From NCBI GenBank assembly GCA_903864505.1, contig CAIPGC010000288.1, positions 1-63,459 on the forward strand: DNA of 63,459 nt, read 5' to 3'. The notes below the pieces were generated by a model. It was not told the DNA's origin and made no database searches. It was given only the letters and a program-made list of their open reading frames with translations. Below, piece by piece: positions 34,074 through 43,521 of the stretch (positions are counted from its first letter, which is position 1; each line of letters starts with the position of its first letter). The position numbers and the translations under genes are program-made. Source of the stretch: an uncultured beta proteobacterium. GTDB lineage: Bacteria > Pseudomonadota > Gammaproteobacteria > Burkholderiales > Burkholderiaceae_C.

Positions 34074-36224
34074 TCAATGCACCCGCATACCGGGCTGTGC
34101 TCCGGGCCAGGGCTTGAGCACGTAGATGCCGGGGTTGTTCTTATCGTCGCCGTGGCTGGCGGCGAGCACCATGCCTTCGGAGATGCCGAACTTCATCTTG
34201 CGCGGTGCCAGGTTGGCTACCATCACAGTGAGTTTGCCGACCAGTTCAGATGGCTGATAGGCGCTGGCAATGCCACTAAAGACGTTGCGCATCCTAGGGT
34301 TGCCGGACTCGTCTGTCTCGCCCACGTCCAGCGTCAGACGCAGCAGTTTGGTAGAGCCCTCTACCGCGTCGCAGTGCACGATCTTCGCGATGCGAAGGTC
34401 GATGCGCGAAAAATCGTCGATACCGATGGTCAGCGCCAGCGGTTCGCCGCCCGGTGCGGTTGCATCGGAAGATGCGGTGACGACTGAAGGTGCTATCGTT
34501 TTGGGAGCTGCTTGCGCAGGTTCTGCCTTCGTTGCAGCCTCTTTTTCCTCAAACAGTGCGTCGAGTTGCTCGGGCGTGACGCGCTGCATCAGGTGCTGGT
34601 AGCTGCCGATCACATGGTTGGCAGGCAGCGGTTCGGTCACGTTCGCAAAGCTCAACGCAGGAATATTCAGGAAGCCCTCGACCTGCTTCGCCAGCTCGGG
34701 TAACACGGGCTTGAGGTAGCAGGTCAGCACCCGAAATGCCTTAATACACACCGAGCACACGCCCTGCAGCCGTGCGTCCATGCCGGGCTGTTTGGCCAGG
34801 TCCCAGGGCTTGTTGGCGTCGACATAGGCATTGACCCGGTCGGCCAGCAGCATCACTTCTCGCAAGGCCTTGGCGTACTCGCGTTCTTCGTAAAGGCGGG
34901 CGATTGCTTCGTGCTGCGTGCGCAACTGGTGCAGCAGCGCGGCACCGTCTTCCGGTACCTCGCCCAGTGCACCACCAAAACGCTTGGTCAGAAAACCGGC
35001 GGCGCGCGAGGCAATGTTGACGTACTTGCCAATCAGGTCGCTGTTGACGCGCAGCAGAAAGTCATCGGCGTTGAAGTCGATGTCTTCATTGCGCGCCGAG
35101 AGTTTGGCCGCCAGGTAGTAGCGCAGCCATTCCGGGTTCATGCCCAGCTTGAGGTACTTGAGCGGGTCTAACCCGGTACCGCGGCTCTTGCTCATCTTCT
35201 CGCCGTTATTCACCGTCAGAAAGCCGTGGACAAAGATATTGTCAGGGGTCTTGCGGCCGCTGAAATGCAGCGTCGCGGGCCAGAACAGCGTATGGAAGGT
35301 GACGATGTCCTTGCCGATGAAGTGGTACTGCTCCAGCGCAGGGTTGGCCATGTAGGCGTCATAGTCCACGCCGCGCTGGGTGCACAGGTTCTTGAGCGAG
35401 GCCAGGTAGCCGATGGGCGCATCCAGCCAGACATAAAAATACTTGCCCGGTGCATCCGGAATTTCGATGCCGAAGTAGGGCGCATCGCGTGAAATGTCCC
35501 AGTCACCCAGCCCGTCGCTGGTGGTGCCATCGGGGTTGGTGCGAACGGAAAACCACTCTTTGACCTTGTTTGCCACTTCGGGCTGCAGTTTGCCGTCCTG
35601 GGTCCACTGCGAGAGGAATTCCACGCAGCGCGGGTCCGACAGCTTGAAGAAAAAGTGCTCCGAATCCTTCAGCACCGGCGTGGCACCGGAGAGGGCCGAG
35701 TAGGGGTTGATCAGGTCGGTGGGCGCGTAAACGGCGCCGCACTCTTCGCAGTTGTCGCCGTACTGGTCCTTGGCGTGGCATTTAGGGCACTCGCCCTTGA
35801 TGAAACGATCGGGCAAAAACATCGACTTCTCGGGGTCGAAAAACTGCGCGATGGTCTTGGACTCAATCAGCGAGCCATCCTTGCGGTCGCGCAGGTCACA
35901 GTAGATCTGCTGCGCGAGTTCGTGGTTTTCCGGTGCGTCGGTGCTGTGCCAGTTGTCAAAACCGATGTGAAAGCCATCCAGATACGGCTTGCGTCCAGCG
36001 GCTATGTCGGCCACGAACTGTTGCGGTGTTTTGCCTGCCTTTTCGGCGGCAATCATGATGGGCGCACCATGCGTGTCGTCGGCACAGACAAAGTCCACGG
36101 CATGGCCCTGCATCCGCTGGTAACGCACCCAGATGTCGGCCTGGATGTACTCCATGATGTGGCCCACATGGAAGTTGCCGTTGGCGTAGGGCAGGGCGGT
36201 GGTGACGAAGAGTTGGCGTGGCAT
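34074..36224 (-). CDS. metG: Methionyl-tRNA synthetase
   Basis: Charges tRNA-Met. 716 residues with the HIGH-type motif [10 protein letters not shown], the zinc knuckle [22 protein letters not shown] in GEKMSKSRG, the anticodon-binding helices and a C-terminal tRNA-binding domain (about 600-716, with [17 protein letters not shown]). The linker between the last two parts (about 562-578) is encoded by a copy of the dispersed repeat in reverse orientation. It converges with the KTSC gene 12 bases away. Confidence 0.97.
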   Translation of the reverse strand: MPRQLFVTTALPYANGNFHVGHIMEYIQADIWVRYQRMQGHAVDFVCADDTHGAPIMIAAEKAGKTPQQFVADIAAGRKPYLDGFHIGFDNWHSTDAPENHELAQQIYCDLRDRKDGSLIESKTIAQFFDPEKSMFLPDRFIKGECPKCHAKDQYGDNCEECGAVYAPTDLINPYSALSGATPVLKDSEHFFFKLSDPRCVEFLSQWTQDGKLQPEVANKVKEWFSVRTNPDGTTSDGLGDWDISRDAPYFGIEIPDAPGKYFYVWLDAPIGYLASLKNLCTQRGVDYDAYMANPALEQYHFIGKDIVTFHTLFWPATLHFSGRKTPDNIFVHGFLTVNNGEKMSKSRGTGLDPLKYLKLGMNPEWLRYYLAAKLSARNEDIDFNADDFLLRVNSDLIGKYVNIASRAAGFLTKRFGGALGEVPEDGAALLHQLRTQHEAIARLYEEREYAKALREVMLLADRVNAYVDANKPWDLAKQPGMDARLQGVCSVCIKAFRVLTCYLKPVLPELAKQVEGFLNIPALSFANVTEPLPANHVIGSYQHLMQRVTPEQLDALFEEKEAATKAEPAQAAPKTIAPSVVTASSDATAPGGEPLALTIGIDDFSRIDLRIAKIVHCDAVEGSTKLLRLTLDVGETDESGNPRMRNVFSGIASAYQPSELVGKLTVMVANLAPRKMKFGISEGMVLAASHGDDKNNPGIYVLKPWPGAQPGMRVH
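34491..34540 (+). repeat. Dispersed ~50-bp repeat, copy 5 (in frame in metG linker)
   Basis: GCTATC at 34492, AGCTGCTTGCGCA at 34506 (+14) and GTTGCAGCC at 34531 (+39) keep the exact family phase. The gene reads the reverse strand, using the frame GCG CAA xxA GCT also used at the FdsG-FdsB junction. Confidence 0.7.
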
Positions 36225-36270
36225 CGGTGTCGGCTTTCAGGAACAGCCGCCAATTTTAGTCGGCGTTCGC

Positions 36271-37551
36271 TTAACGAATACGCAACGGGTCCGTGCGCCG
36301 ATCTACAAAGGCCGGCGCTTGGGTTGCTTTGGCCTGAGGGTCGGCCCAGTCAAAAAACGTGCATACCTCGGCGCGCTGGCGCTGTGCATCGGCGTAGCCC
36401 AATGCCATCAGCTCGGTGGTGTAGCCGCTCTCGAACAGCAAGTAACTCGCCAGGGCTGAGCCCTTGACGTCGGCCGCGCGGGACGAAACACCCACCCCGA
36501 CAAGCATGGTGCGCACCGCGTGGGGCAGGGCATCGATGTGGCGCGATGCCACTACGTCCAGCCGCTGACTGGGGGCGATGACCAGCAAGTCCAGCGGACG
36601 CAATGCGCTCGAACTGCGCAACTCGGGTGGCACCAGACGGATGGTCTGGTTGATGCGGCGTGCCCGTTCGATGTCCACCGCCAATGCATCCAGAAAGATG
36701 TTGGAGAGCGCGTGGCCCGCAATTTGCGCAATCGACGGGTAGGAGTTATTTGCAGGCAGCAGCAACTCGTCCTTGGGTTCGTGCATGCGGCCCGCACCCA
36801 CCACCAGAATTCGCTCAGCGCCCAGGTGTATGGCGGGTGACACGGGCGCAGACTGGCGCATGGAGCCATCGCCAAAGTACTCGTAACGGCCATTGATGTA
36901 GAGCTCGGTGGCAGGAAATACGAACGGAATCGCACTTGAGGCCAGCAGATGCGAGTAGGTGATGCGGTCGCGCACCGAGGAGCGCTGGCTGCGCACCCAC
37001 GGCTGCAGGCGTTCCTCGCCCTCGAAGAATGTAATGTGCTCGCCTGAACTGTAGCTTGATGCCGTGACGGCCAGGGCCTGCATGTGGCCGTGTCGAATGA
37101 GCTCGGGCAGCCGTTCCAGAGGAACCACGCGTTGCAACAGCTCGGTTAACGGTGAATTGTCCAGCAGCGAGCGTGGCTTGACACGCCGCCAGCGGGCCAT
37201 TACCCATCCCAGTGAAAGCAGCGTCAACCAGGTGGCACCGGATCGCAGCATGCTGAGGTGGTCGGCGCGGTACACCTGCTCGGCATGAAAGCCGCGCCAG
37301 GTGCTGGCAATCATGCGTACCGTGGCATCAAAGTTGTCGGACCCGCAGGCCAGGGCCGAAGCATTGATGGCGCCCGCAGACGTTCCGGAAATGATGGGAA
37401 AAGGGTTGGGTTCATGGCCCGCACCGCAGTCCAGACGGATATCGGCAATGGCTTCGAGAACGCCCACCTGGTAGGCCGCACGTGCGCCGCCGCCGGTCAA
37501 CAGGAGCCCGGTGGCGGGGGCGGCAGGTCTGACAGGTGTGACAGGTGGCAT
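36271..37551 (-). CDS. Patatin-like phospholipase family protein
   Basis: Serine lipid acyl hydrolase of 426 residues. The patatin dyad and oxyanion loop are visible: GGGARAAYQVG near the N terminus, the nucleophile elbow GTSAGAINA, and the aspartate in DGSMRQSAP. There is no signal peptide; it is probably cytoplasmic or peripheral on the inner membrane. The ATG at 37551 is preferred over an upstream start 11 codons earlier. It follows metG in the opposite orientation to the Ehr operon. Lipid substrate unknown. Confidence 0.88.
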   Translation of the reverse strand: MPPVTPVRPAAPATGLLLTGGGARAAYQVGVLEAIADIRLDCGAGHEPNPFPIISGTSAGAINASALACGSDNFDATVRMIASTWRGFHAEQVYRADHLSMLRSGATWLTLLSLGWVMARWRRVKPRSLLDNSPLTELLQRVVPLERLPELIRHGHMQALAVTASSYSSGEHITFFEGEERLQPWVRSQRSSVRDRITYSHLLASSAIPFVFPATELYINGRYEYFGDGSMRQSAPVSPAIHLGAERILVVGAGRMHEPKDELLLPANNSYPSIAQIAGHALSNIFLDALAVDIERARRINQTIRLVPPELRSSSALRPLDLLVIAPSQRLDVVASRHIDALPHAVRTMLVGVGVSSRAADVKGSALASYLLFESGYTTELMALGYADAQRQRAEVCTFFDWADPQAKATQAPAFVDRRTDPLRIR

Positions 37552-37584
37552 GCGATCATTATGAAGCGGCGGTGCCGCAACCAC

Positions 37585-37763
37585 GCGCGCTAATGCGCCG
37601 AAAACCAGCCGGGTTAACCCCTACTCCGCTGCCTTGCCATGCTGATGGCCCACGAGGACCAAGCGGCACGTACAACTCATGTAGTATGACAATGAGGAAT
37701 CCGCGTAAGCTGGGCGGTCACTCTGGCTTTTTGCTTGAAACATCCAGAACGAGAACTCTGCCA
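37585..37763. other. Intergenic region upstream of the small secreted protein
   Basis: This 179-base divergent spacer has no gene I can support; the open frame running through it is an extension of the secreted protein without coding features. It is more AT-rich around 37680-37760 than its surroundings and may hold the promoters of both flanking genes. Confidence 0.3.
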
Positions 37764-38162
37764 ATGTCATTTCACTCATTTCGAACTGTTCAATCGCTGT
37801 GCTTGCTCTCGCTAGTGTTAGCCAGTCAGTTCACCGTGTCTGCCGAGGAGTCAACTCCGTCACTGGCTGAAAGGAAGCTGAGAATGCTCCGAGGCACTTC
37901 AACCGGCATCGTCATCTTCGACTTCGAGAAATCGCACCAATCGGCAGCACCAACCACTGCCAAATCCGACGCACAGACCAAGACAGCTGCTGAGTCGCAA
38001 CCCCAAGCACCCTCCGGATCTGGACCTTTGAGCGAACCGCAACTGCCAAGCGGCAGATCGTTGAATGAACTTCGCCGTCTTGGCACAGGCGACGGTGGGA
38101 TGGTGGTTCCGACTTCGCCCACGCCATCGAAACCCCACGCGGACCCCTGGGCCAAGCCTTAG
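37764..38162 (+). CDS. Hypothetical secreted protein, unrecognised
   Basis: A 132-residue open frame not recognised as any family. It begins with a plausible Sec signal peptide (MSFHSFRTVQ, then a hydrophobic run to about VSA near residue 25), followed by a short structured-looking part (LAERKLRMLRGTSTGIVIF) and a long proline-, serine- and alanine-rich tail, likely disordered. The start at 37764 is chosen from the signal peptide; an earlier in-frame start exists. Its base composition is lower in GC than neighbouring genes. It may be a lineage-specific gene; a spurious frame cannot be excluded. Confidence 0.45.
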   Translation: MSFHSFRTVQSLCLLSLVLASQFTVSAEESTPSLAERKLRMLRGTSTGIVIFDFEKSHQSAAPTTAKSDAQTKTAAESQPQAPSGSGPLSEPQLPSGRSLNELRRLGTGDGGMVVPTSPTPSKPHADPWAKP

Positions 38163-38463
38163 CCGTTTGCTCAACCGCTGTGGAGCTGCAGCACACGAAA
38201 AGATGCTTCCAGTTCAGCCTGTTGTCAACAAGGCTCCTGAATGTCCACGCGACCCTTGAGGGCTGAGCCCCAAATCTTTCTGATGTGCTAAGGGCGATAT
38301 TGACGTCTGATCACCCAGGCAAAGGTCTCCAACTCGGTGCGGTACCTGCTGGGCACATCGCCCAGTGAGGGGCAGGACCAATGGATTTGCAAAGCCCGCA
38401 TTCCCTGGCTTCATCGCGAGTTGGCGGGGTCCGATAGACTACGCTCTTTTCTGGAGGTTTGTG
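38163..38463. other. 301-base gap upstream of apbC
   Basis: No established gene. It contains GGAGG at 38453-38457, the ribosome binding site of apbC. On the minus strand a 37-codon frame (38288-38401) looks protein-like. No terminator with a T-run was seen. Confidence 0.35.
38288..38401 (-). CDS. Possible small ORF, 37 residues, unrecognised
   Basis: An ATG-started frame with a protein-like composition (begins MRALQIHWSCPSLGDVPSRY and ends in WVIRRQYRP). There is an in-frame stop just upstream of the ATG, and AGGGA directly abuts the start, too close for a good ribosome binding site. It may be the remnant C terminus of a lost gene, a real small protein, or chance. It lies antisense to the apbC leader. 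Confidence 0.2.
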   Translation of the reverse strand: MRALQIHWSCPSLGDVPSRYRTELETFAWVIRRQYRP

Positions 38464-39555
38464 ATGATGGTGACTGAATCGGCGCTGATGGATGCGCTCA
38501 GGGCGGTGGTGGATCCCAACACCGGGCGCGACTTTGTCGGTGCAAAGGCCATCAAGCATGTGTCGATCACCGGTGCCGATGTAGCCTTCGATCTGGAGCT
38601 GGGCTACCCGGCAAAAAGCCAGATCTCCGGGTTTCGCAAGGCACTGATCGATGCCGCAAAAACGGTGGCGGGTGTGGGCAATGTGTCGGTCAATGTCAAC
38701 ACCAACATTGTGGCCCATGCGGTGCAGCGCGGTGTGCAACTGTTGCCCAAGGTGAAAAACATTGTGGCAGTGGCGTCCGGCAAGGGCGGGGTGGGCAAGA
38801 GCACCACGGCGGTGAACCTGGCGTTGGCGCTCGCGGCCGAAGGTGCGCGCGTGGGCTTGCTCGATGCCGATATCTACGGCCCGAGTTTGCCCATGATGAT
38901 GGGCATCGAAGGACGTCCGGAGAGCCTGGACGGAACCAATATGGAGCCGCTGGAGAACTATGGTGTGCAGGTCATGTCGATCGGCTTTCTGGTGGCGCAG
39001 GACGAGGCGATGATCTGGCGTGGCCCCATGGCCACGCAGGCGCTGGAGCAGTTGCTGCGCCAGACCAACTGGCGCGACCTCGACTACCTGGTGGTGGACA
39101 TGCCTCCTGGCACGGGCGACATCCAGTTGACGCTGAGTCAGCGTGTTCCCATGACCGGTGCGGTGATCGTTACCACGCCGCAGGACATTGCGCTGCTCGA
39201 TGCCAGGAAGGGTATCAAGATGTTCGAGAAGGTCGGGGTTCCCATTCTGGGCATTGTGGAGAACATGGCGGTGCACGTGTGCAGTCAGTGTGGCCACGTG
39301 GAACACATCTTCGGTTCCGAGGGCGGCAAGAAGATGGCGGCCGAGTACAACATGGACTACCTGGGCGCGCTGCCTCTGAACATGCAGATCCGTCTGCAGG
39401 CCGACAGCGGGCATCCCACCGTGGTGTCGGACCCGGATGGTGAAGTGGCCGGTATTTACAAGGCCGTGGCGCGCCAGGTGGCGGTGTCGATTGCTGCGCG
39501 CAACAAGGACTTTTCCGCCAAGTTTCCGACCATCACCATCAGCAAGACGACCTGA
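38464..39555 (+). CDS. apbC: Iron-sulfur cluster carrier protein (Mrp/NBP35 family)
   Basis: P-loop ATPase that delivers Fe-S clusters to apoproteins. 363 residues: an N-terminal MIP18-like domain (about 1-85), then the deviant Walker A ASGKGGVGKSTT (near 100), and the cluster-binding CxxC in HVCSQCGHVEHIF. The ATG at 38464 has GGAGG 6 bases upstream. It opens the formate dehydrogenase block, followed after 2 bases by the DUF3305 gene. The Fe-S-rich enzymes downstream are natural clients, although apbC also serves the cell generally. Confidence 0.93.
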   Translation: MMVTESALMDALRAVVDPNTGRDFVGAKAIKHVSITGADVAFDLELGYPAKSQISGFRKALIDAAKTVAGVGNVSVNVNTNIVAHAVQRGVQLLPKVKNIVAVASGKGGVGKSTTAVNLALALAAEGARVGLLDADIYGPSLPMMMGIEGRPESLDGTNMEPLENYGVQVMSIGFLVAQDEAMIWRGPMATQALEQLLRQTNWRDLDYLVVDMPPGTGDIQLTLSQRVPMTGAVIVTTPQDIALLDARKGIKMFEKVGVPILGIVENMAVHVCSQCGHVEHIFGSEGGKKMAAEYNMDYLGALPLNMQIRLQADSGHPTVVSDPDGEVAGIYKAVARQVAVSIAARNKDFSAKFPTITISKTT

Positions 39556-39557
39556 AC

Positions 39558-40172
39558 GTGGCCGCCCAGCGTCCCGCCGTCGAAGTTGCCGTTGTCATGC
39601 GCAAGGAGCGCATTGAAGGCAGCATGAGTCGCTGGCAAACCTGGCGCTGGGTGCTCGACGATGTGGTGGCGCATGAGCCGGGCTTTGGATTGGCGCCTCG
39701 CCTACTCTACAAAGATGATAGCGGGCAGCGCTGGCTGCATGCGGGTTTGCGGGTGGAATTGTTTGAAGACGATGCCGAGGGCTACCAACTAAATGCCCGC
39801 ACGCCGGCTCCGTGCTGGTTTGTGCTGTGGCGCATGGAAGACGAGGCCAGTGTATCGGACGAGCCCATTGCGCGCCCGGTGGTAGTGAGCCTGAGCTACC
39901 ACGATGCCAGCCGCTGGCTCGATGCGCAGGAGACGGTGGAACAGGTTCCGGTACCGGCAGCCGTTGCGCAGTGGATGCAGGACTTTATCGCAGTGTTTTA
40001 CCAGCCCGAAGTAAAGCGGCCCAAACGGCCGGAAAGCTTCAGATCGCTGGCAGACCGCTTTGGTAATCCGGCCTCGATCACTGTCGACAAGCGTAGCGGT
40101 CCCGGTGATGGCAGTGCAGCGGGCAAGGGTCGCCGCTGGGTGCCAGATGACGGTGGCACCAGCCATGGCTGA
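39558..40172 (+). CDS. DUF3305 family protein, formate dehydrogenase-associated
   Basis: A 204-residue soluble protein. It begins with a GTG at 39558 right after apbC; the sequence VEVAVVMRKERIEGSMSRWQ matches the DUF3305 N terminus. Tryptophan-rich segments (TWRWVLDDVV, PCWFVLWRM) are typical. DUF3305 and DUF3306 genes occur together in formate dehydrogenase clusters of proteobacteria, but their activity is not established. It overlaps the DUF3306 start. The C-terminal 35 residues are glycine- and charge-rich and probably disordered. Confidence 0.82.
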   Translation: MAAQRPAVEVAVVMRKERIEGSMSRWQTWRWVLDDVVAHEPGFGLAPRLLYKDDSGQRWLHAGLRVELFEDDAEGYQLNARTPAPCWFVLWRMEDEASVSDEPIARPVVVSLSYHDASRWLDAQETVEQVPVPAAVAQWMQDFIAVFYQPEVKRPKRPESFRSLADRFGNPASITVDKRSGPGDGSAAGKGRRWVPDDGGTSHG

Positions 40173-40707
40173 GGGATTCCTCCGACGCTGGTCACAGCGC
40201 AAAGTGGATGTGCGTTTGGGAAAACCGCTGCCCGAGCCACTTCCGTCGCCTGCAACCCATGATTTTCCTGCGCAGCAGATGCTGGCGCCTTCCCAGCCGG
40301 TGCCGGCCACAGCCCTGTCCGACACCGTTCCTGCGCAGACCACTCCCCCGTCTCCCACGCTGGAGCAAGCGCAGGCGCTGGGTTTGGAGTCGGATTTCAA
40401 ACCCTTTGCTGTTCGCGGTGTTGATCCTGCGGTAAGCAATATCGCCATGAAGAAATTGTTTTCCGATCCGCACTTCAATGTGATGGATCGTATGGACACC
40501 TATATCGACGACTATTCGCAACCGGATCCGCTGCCGGCAGCGAGTTTGCGCAAGATGGTCAGTGCCCAATTTCTCAAACTGCTGGAAGAGGAACCCACCG
40601 CGCCGTCCAGTCCACCTCTTGCGAGCCCAGACCATGCCCACACTGATTTGCAATTGCAACCAAACGATGCCGCTCAATCCAACCGAACTGGGGAAGGCAC
40701 TCAATGA
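40165..40707 (+). CDS. DUF3306 family protein, formate dehydrogenase-associated
   Basis: A 180-residue protein starting MAEGFLRRWSQRK, the DUF3306 signature, with a proline-rich middle and the conserved helical segment SNIAMKKLFSDPHFNVMDRMD near 90-115. The start at 40165 is set by this signature and by the eight-base overlap with the DUF3305 gene. It in turn overlaps the polyferredoxin gene by about 74 bases in another frame. Probably an accessory or assembly protein for the formate dehydrogenase; its biochemical role is unknown. Confidence 0.82.
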   Translation: MAEGFLRRWSQRKVDVRLGKPLPEPLPSPATHDFPAQQMLAPSQPVPATALSDTVPAQTTPPSPTLEQAQALGLESDFKPFAVRGVDPAVSNIAMKKLFSDPHFNVMDRMDTYIDDYSQPDPLPAASLRKMVSAQFLKLLEEEPTAPSSPPLASPDHAHTDLQLQPNDAAQSNRTGEGTQ

Positions 40708-42736
40708 GGAGCTGACGCCACATTCCATGCTGTGTCGGCGGGAAGTTGGCGCCTTTGTGCAGGCGCTGGCAGGTGGCGATGAGGTGGTGGTGGCATGTAC
40801 CCAGGAATCACGCCTGTTTGAGGAAGTCGCAGCCCAGAACGAGGCAACGGCCAGAGTGCCTATCCGCTTCGTCAACATCCGCGAGACCGGAGGCTGGAGC
40901 AGGGATTCCGCACAGGCAACTCCAAAAATGGCCGCATTGCTGGCGCTGGCGCGCCTGCCGCAGCCCGAGCCGGTGCCGACGGTCACCTACCAGAGTGGCG
41001 GGCGGGTGTTGGTGATGGGGCCGCTGGATGCCGCGGAGCGCGCCGCTGCGTTGCTGGCCGACGCGCTGGAGGTGACCGTGTTCAGTGCCGGTGCTGGTAG
41101 CGACGGCGGTGCGCAGGAGCGACGCTACCCGGTGCTCGGTGGTCAGATCGTGAGCCTCACCGGTTGGCTGGGGCAGTTCGAGATCCGGTGGATGCAGAAC
41201 AACCCGATCGACCTTGACTTGTGTACCCGCTGCAATGGCTGCATTGCAGCGTGCCCAGAAGACGCCATAGGTTTTGATTACCAGATCGACCGCAGCCGGT
41301 GCAAGTCACACCGCGACTGTGTCAAGGCCTGCGGTGCGGCCGCTGCCATCGATTTCAGCCGCACCCCGGTAGCGCACGATGCCCGCTTTGACCTGGTGCT
41401 GGATCTGCGCGCAACGCCGGCCTTTACCCAGCATGCCTTGCCGCAGGGGTATTTCCATGCCGCGCCCCACGGCCGTGGTGACCTCATGTCAGCCATCGTG
41501 CAACTGCGATCGTTGGTGGGAGAATTTGAAAAGCCCAAGTTCTTCGCCTACCGGCACAAGCTGTGTGCCCACAGCCGCAACGAGAAAATCGGTTGCAGCG
41601 CGTGCATCGATGTATGTTCGGCATCGGCCATCCGCAGCGAGCGGGAAATGCAGCGCATCCAGGTCAACTCCAGTCTGTGTGTGGGTTGCGGTACCTGCAC
41701 CACGGTGTGTCCCAGTGGCGCGCTTACTTATGCCTACCCCCCGGCCGACGCGCAGGGGGTTCGCATCAAGACCCTGCTCGGCACCTACGCGCGCGCGGGC
41801 GGCAGGCAGGCGGCGCTGCTGCTGCACAGCCAGCAGTCCGGAACCCGCATCATCGGCGATCTGGGGCGCGCCGCGCGTCTGGATCGGACCGTGCATGGGG
41901 TACCGGCCCGGGTGCTGCCGCTGGAGCTGTGGCACACCACGTCGGTGGGAATGGAACTCTGGCTGTCGGCAGTGGCCTATGGCGCATCCCAGGTGTGGGT
42001 GTTGATGACAGGCGAAGAGACGCCTGAGTACGTCGATGCAGTGCAGGCGCAAATGGAAGTGGCACAGGCGATCCTGAGCGGGCTCGGCTACCAGGGGCGG
42101 CATTTTCGCGTTCTGCACGCCCGCGATGCGCGTGACCTTGCTGCGCTCGATGTACAACTTCAGGCAGCCCCCGCGGGTACCGTGCTCCACACCGCAAGCT
42201 TTGCAGTGCAGACCGACAAACGCGCCACGCTGGAGCTGGCGCTGGACCACCTGGTGGCACAGGCACCCTCGCGCCCGATCTCCATTGCGTTGCCGGCGCA
42301 GGGCGCGGCCCTGGGCGCAGTGGTGGTTGACAAGGCGAGTTGCACCCTGTGCCTGAGTTGTGTCGGTGCCTGCCCGGCCGCAGCACTGCAGGACAACCCG
42401 CTCAAGCCGCAGCTCAAATTCATCGAAGGCAACTGTGTGCAGTGCGGCTTGTGCGTGAAAACCTGCCCGGAGAAGTCGCTGTCGCTGTTGCCGCAGTTCA
42501 ATCTCGCGCCGCAGCGCAGGCAAGCTGTGGTCATTAACGAAATGCAGCCCTTCGGTTGCGTTCGCTGCGGCAAGCCGTTTGGTACCGTCAGGGCCATCGA
42601 GGCCATGCTGGGCAAACTGGCCGGGCACGCCATGTTTCAGGGCGCGGCGGCGCAGCGCCTGAAGATGTGCTCTGACTGCCGCGTGATCGACATGCACTCG
42701 TCAGACCATGAAATTCGCATTGACCAGATTCGTTAA
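40634..42736 (+). CDS. Multi-cluster 4Fe-4S ferredoxin-like protein, formate dehydrogenase-associated
   Basis: A 700-residue cytoplasmic protein with several iron-sulfur motifs: CTRCNGCIAACP, then CSACIDVC, CVGCGTCTTVCP, CTLCLSCVGACP and CVQCGLCVKTCP, plus extra cysteines near the N terminus (CNC) and the C terminus (CVRCG and CSDC). It can hold about five or more 4Fe-4S clusters. The protein family sits with DUF3305/DUF3306 and TorD genes in formate dehydrogenase loci. It may carry electrons between the dehydrogenases and other partners or help maturation; which one is not shown. The ATG at 40634 lies inside the DUF3306 gene. Confidence 0.85.
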   Translation: MPTLICNCNQTMPLNPTELGKALNEELTPHSMLCRREVGAFVQALAGGDEVVVACTQESRLFEEVAAQNEATARVPIRFVNIRETGGWSRDSAQATPKMAALLALARLPQPEPVPTVTYQSGGRVLVMGPLDAAERAAALLADALEVTVFSAGAGSDGGAQERRYPVLGGQIVSLTGWLGQFEIRWMQNNPIDLDLCTRCNGCIAACPEDAIGFDYQIDRSRCKSHRDCVKACGAAAAIDFSRTPVAHDARFDLVLDLRATPAFTQHALPQGYFHAAPHGRGDLMSAIVQLRSLVGEFEKPKFFAYRHKLCAHSRNEKIGCSACIDVCSASAIRSEREMQRIQVNSSLCVGCGTCTTVCPSGALTYAYPPADAQGVRIKTLLGTYARAGGRQAALLLHSQQSGTRIIGDLGRAARLDRTVHGVPARVLPLELWHTTSVGMELWLSAVAYGASQVWVLMTGEETPEYVDAVQAQMEVAQAILSGLGYQGRHFRVLHARDARDLAALDVQLQAAPAGTVLHTASFAVQTDKRATLELALDHLVAQAPSRPISIALPAQGAALGAVVVDKASCTLCLSCVGACPAAALQDNPLKPQLKFIEGNCVQCGLCVKTCPEKSLSLLPQFNLAPQRRQAVVINEMQPFGCVRCGKPFGTVRAIEAMLGKLAGHAMFQGAAAQRLKMCSDCRVIDMHSSDHEIRIDQIR

Positions 42737-42751
42737 GGGCAGGGCAGCACC

Positions 42752-43369
42752 ATGACACAAGCGCGATTGACAAACCCGGGGCTCGATGAGGAGACCGCAC
42801 GCGCTGAGGTCTATGGCCTGCTGGCCGCACTGTATTACGCACCCCCCACCATCGAGTTGCTGCAGCAGTTGCGCGCCGCGGTGACCGAAGCACCTTCTGC
42901 GGGGGCCTTTCTGGAAGAGCCGTGGCGCGTGTTCGTTGGTGTTGCGCGAAGCACCGAGCTTGATGCCATTGCGTCGGAGTACGACACCCTGTTTGGCGGG
43001 GTCGGCAAGCCGGAGGTGTATTTGTTCGGGTCCTACTACCTCAGCGGTTTCCTCAACGAGAAACCGCTGGCCAGACTGCGCAGCGATGTGGCGGCACTGG
43101 GTCTGGCCCGGGATGAGACCATGTCGGAAACCGAGGACCATGTGGCGTATCTGTGCGAAGTGATGCGGTACCTGATTGCCGGTGACGATGTGGAAGTCGC
43201 CAACCTGACCCAGCAGCAGCGCATTTTTGCCCGGCATCTGCAGCCCTGGGTGGGGCGCATGTGCGAGGCCATCGCACAGCATCCGCAGGCCCGTTTCTAC
43301 CGGGCGCTGGCGGAATTTACGCTGGCATTCCTGAGCGTGGAGGCGCAAGGTTTTGATTTGATCGGCTGA
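42752..43369 (+). CDS. TorD/DmsD-family molybdoenzyme chaperone
   Basis: Cytoplasmic chaperone of 205 residues, all helical by composition, that binds the Tat signal and apoprotein of molybdoenzymes until cofactor insertion. It has EYDTLFGGVGKPEVYLFGSYYLSGF, DETMSETEDHVAYLCEVMRYL and the C-terminal FYRALAEFTLAFLSVE, typical of the TorD family. The gene precedes the Tat-signal protein and the exported formate dehydrogenase, which is its most probable client. Confidence 0.88.
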   Translation: MTQARLTNPGLDEETARAEVYGLLAALYYAPPTIELLQQLRAAVTEAPSAGAFLEEPWRVFVGVARSTELDAIASEYDTLFGGVGKPEVYLFGSYYLSGFLNEKPLARLRSDVAALGLARDETMSETEDHVAYLCEVMRYLIAGDDVEVANLTQQQRIFARHLQPWVGRMCEAIAQHPQARFYRALAEFTLAFLSVEAQGFDLIG

Positions 43370-43521
43370 TCAGGCAAAGAATTATTGCGTTTTAACCTAT
43401 CGTTTTCCCTTGGTGGTGGCGGTTTCGGGGTGGATTGTAATTTTGGCGCAAGCCAACTTTACATACAGTGTTCCTATGAATGGTCGTGCATAGATTCGGC
43501 CCGCATCGTTGGAGACAAACC
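43370..43521 (+). promoter_or_regulatory. Leader region with inverted repeat ahead of the exported formate dehydrogenase genes
   Basis: In this 152-base, relatively AT-rich spacer an inverted repeat TTGGC-GCAA-GCCAA lies at 43443-43456, a candidate regulator site. GGAGA at 43511-43515 is the ribosome binding site for the Tat-signal gene. A promoter here would separate regulation of the enzyme genes from that of the accessory genes upstream. Confidence 0.45.
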
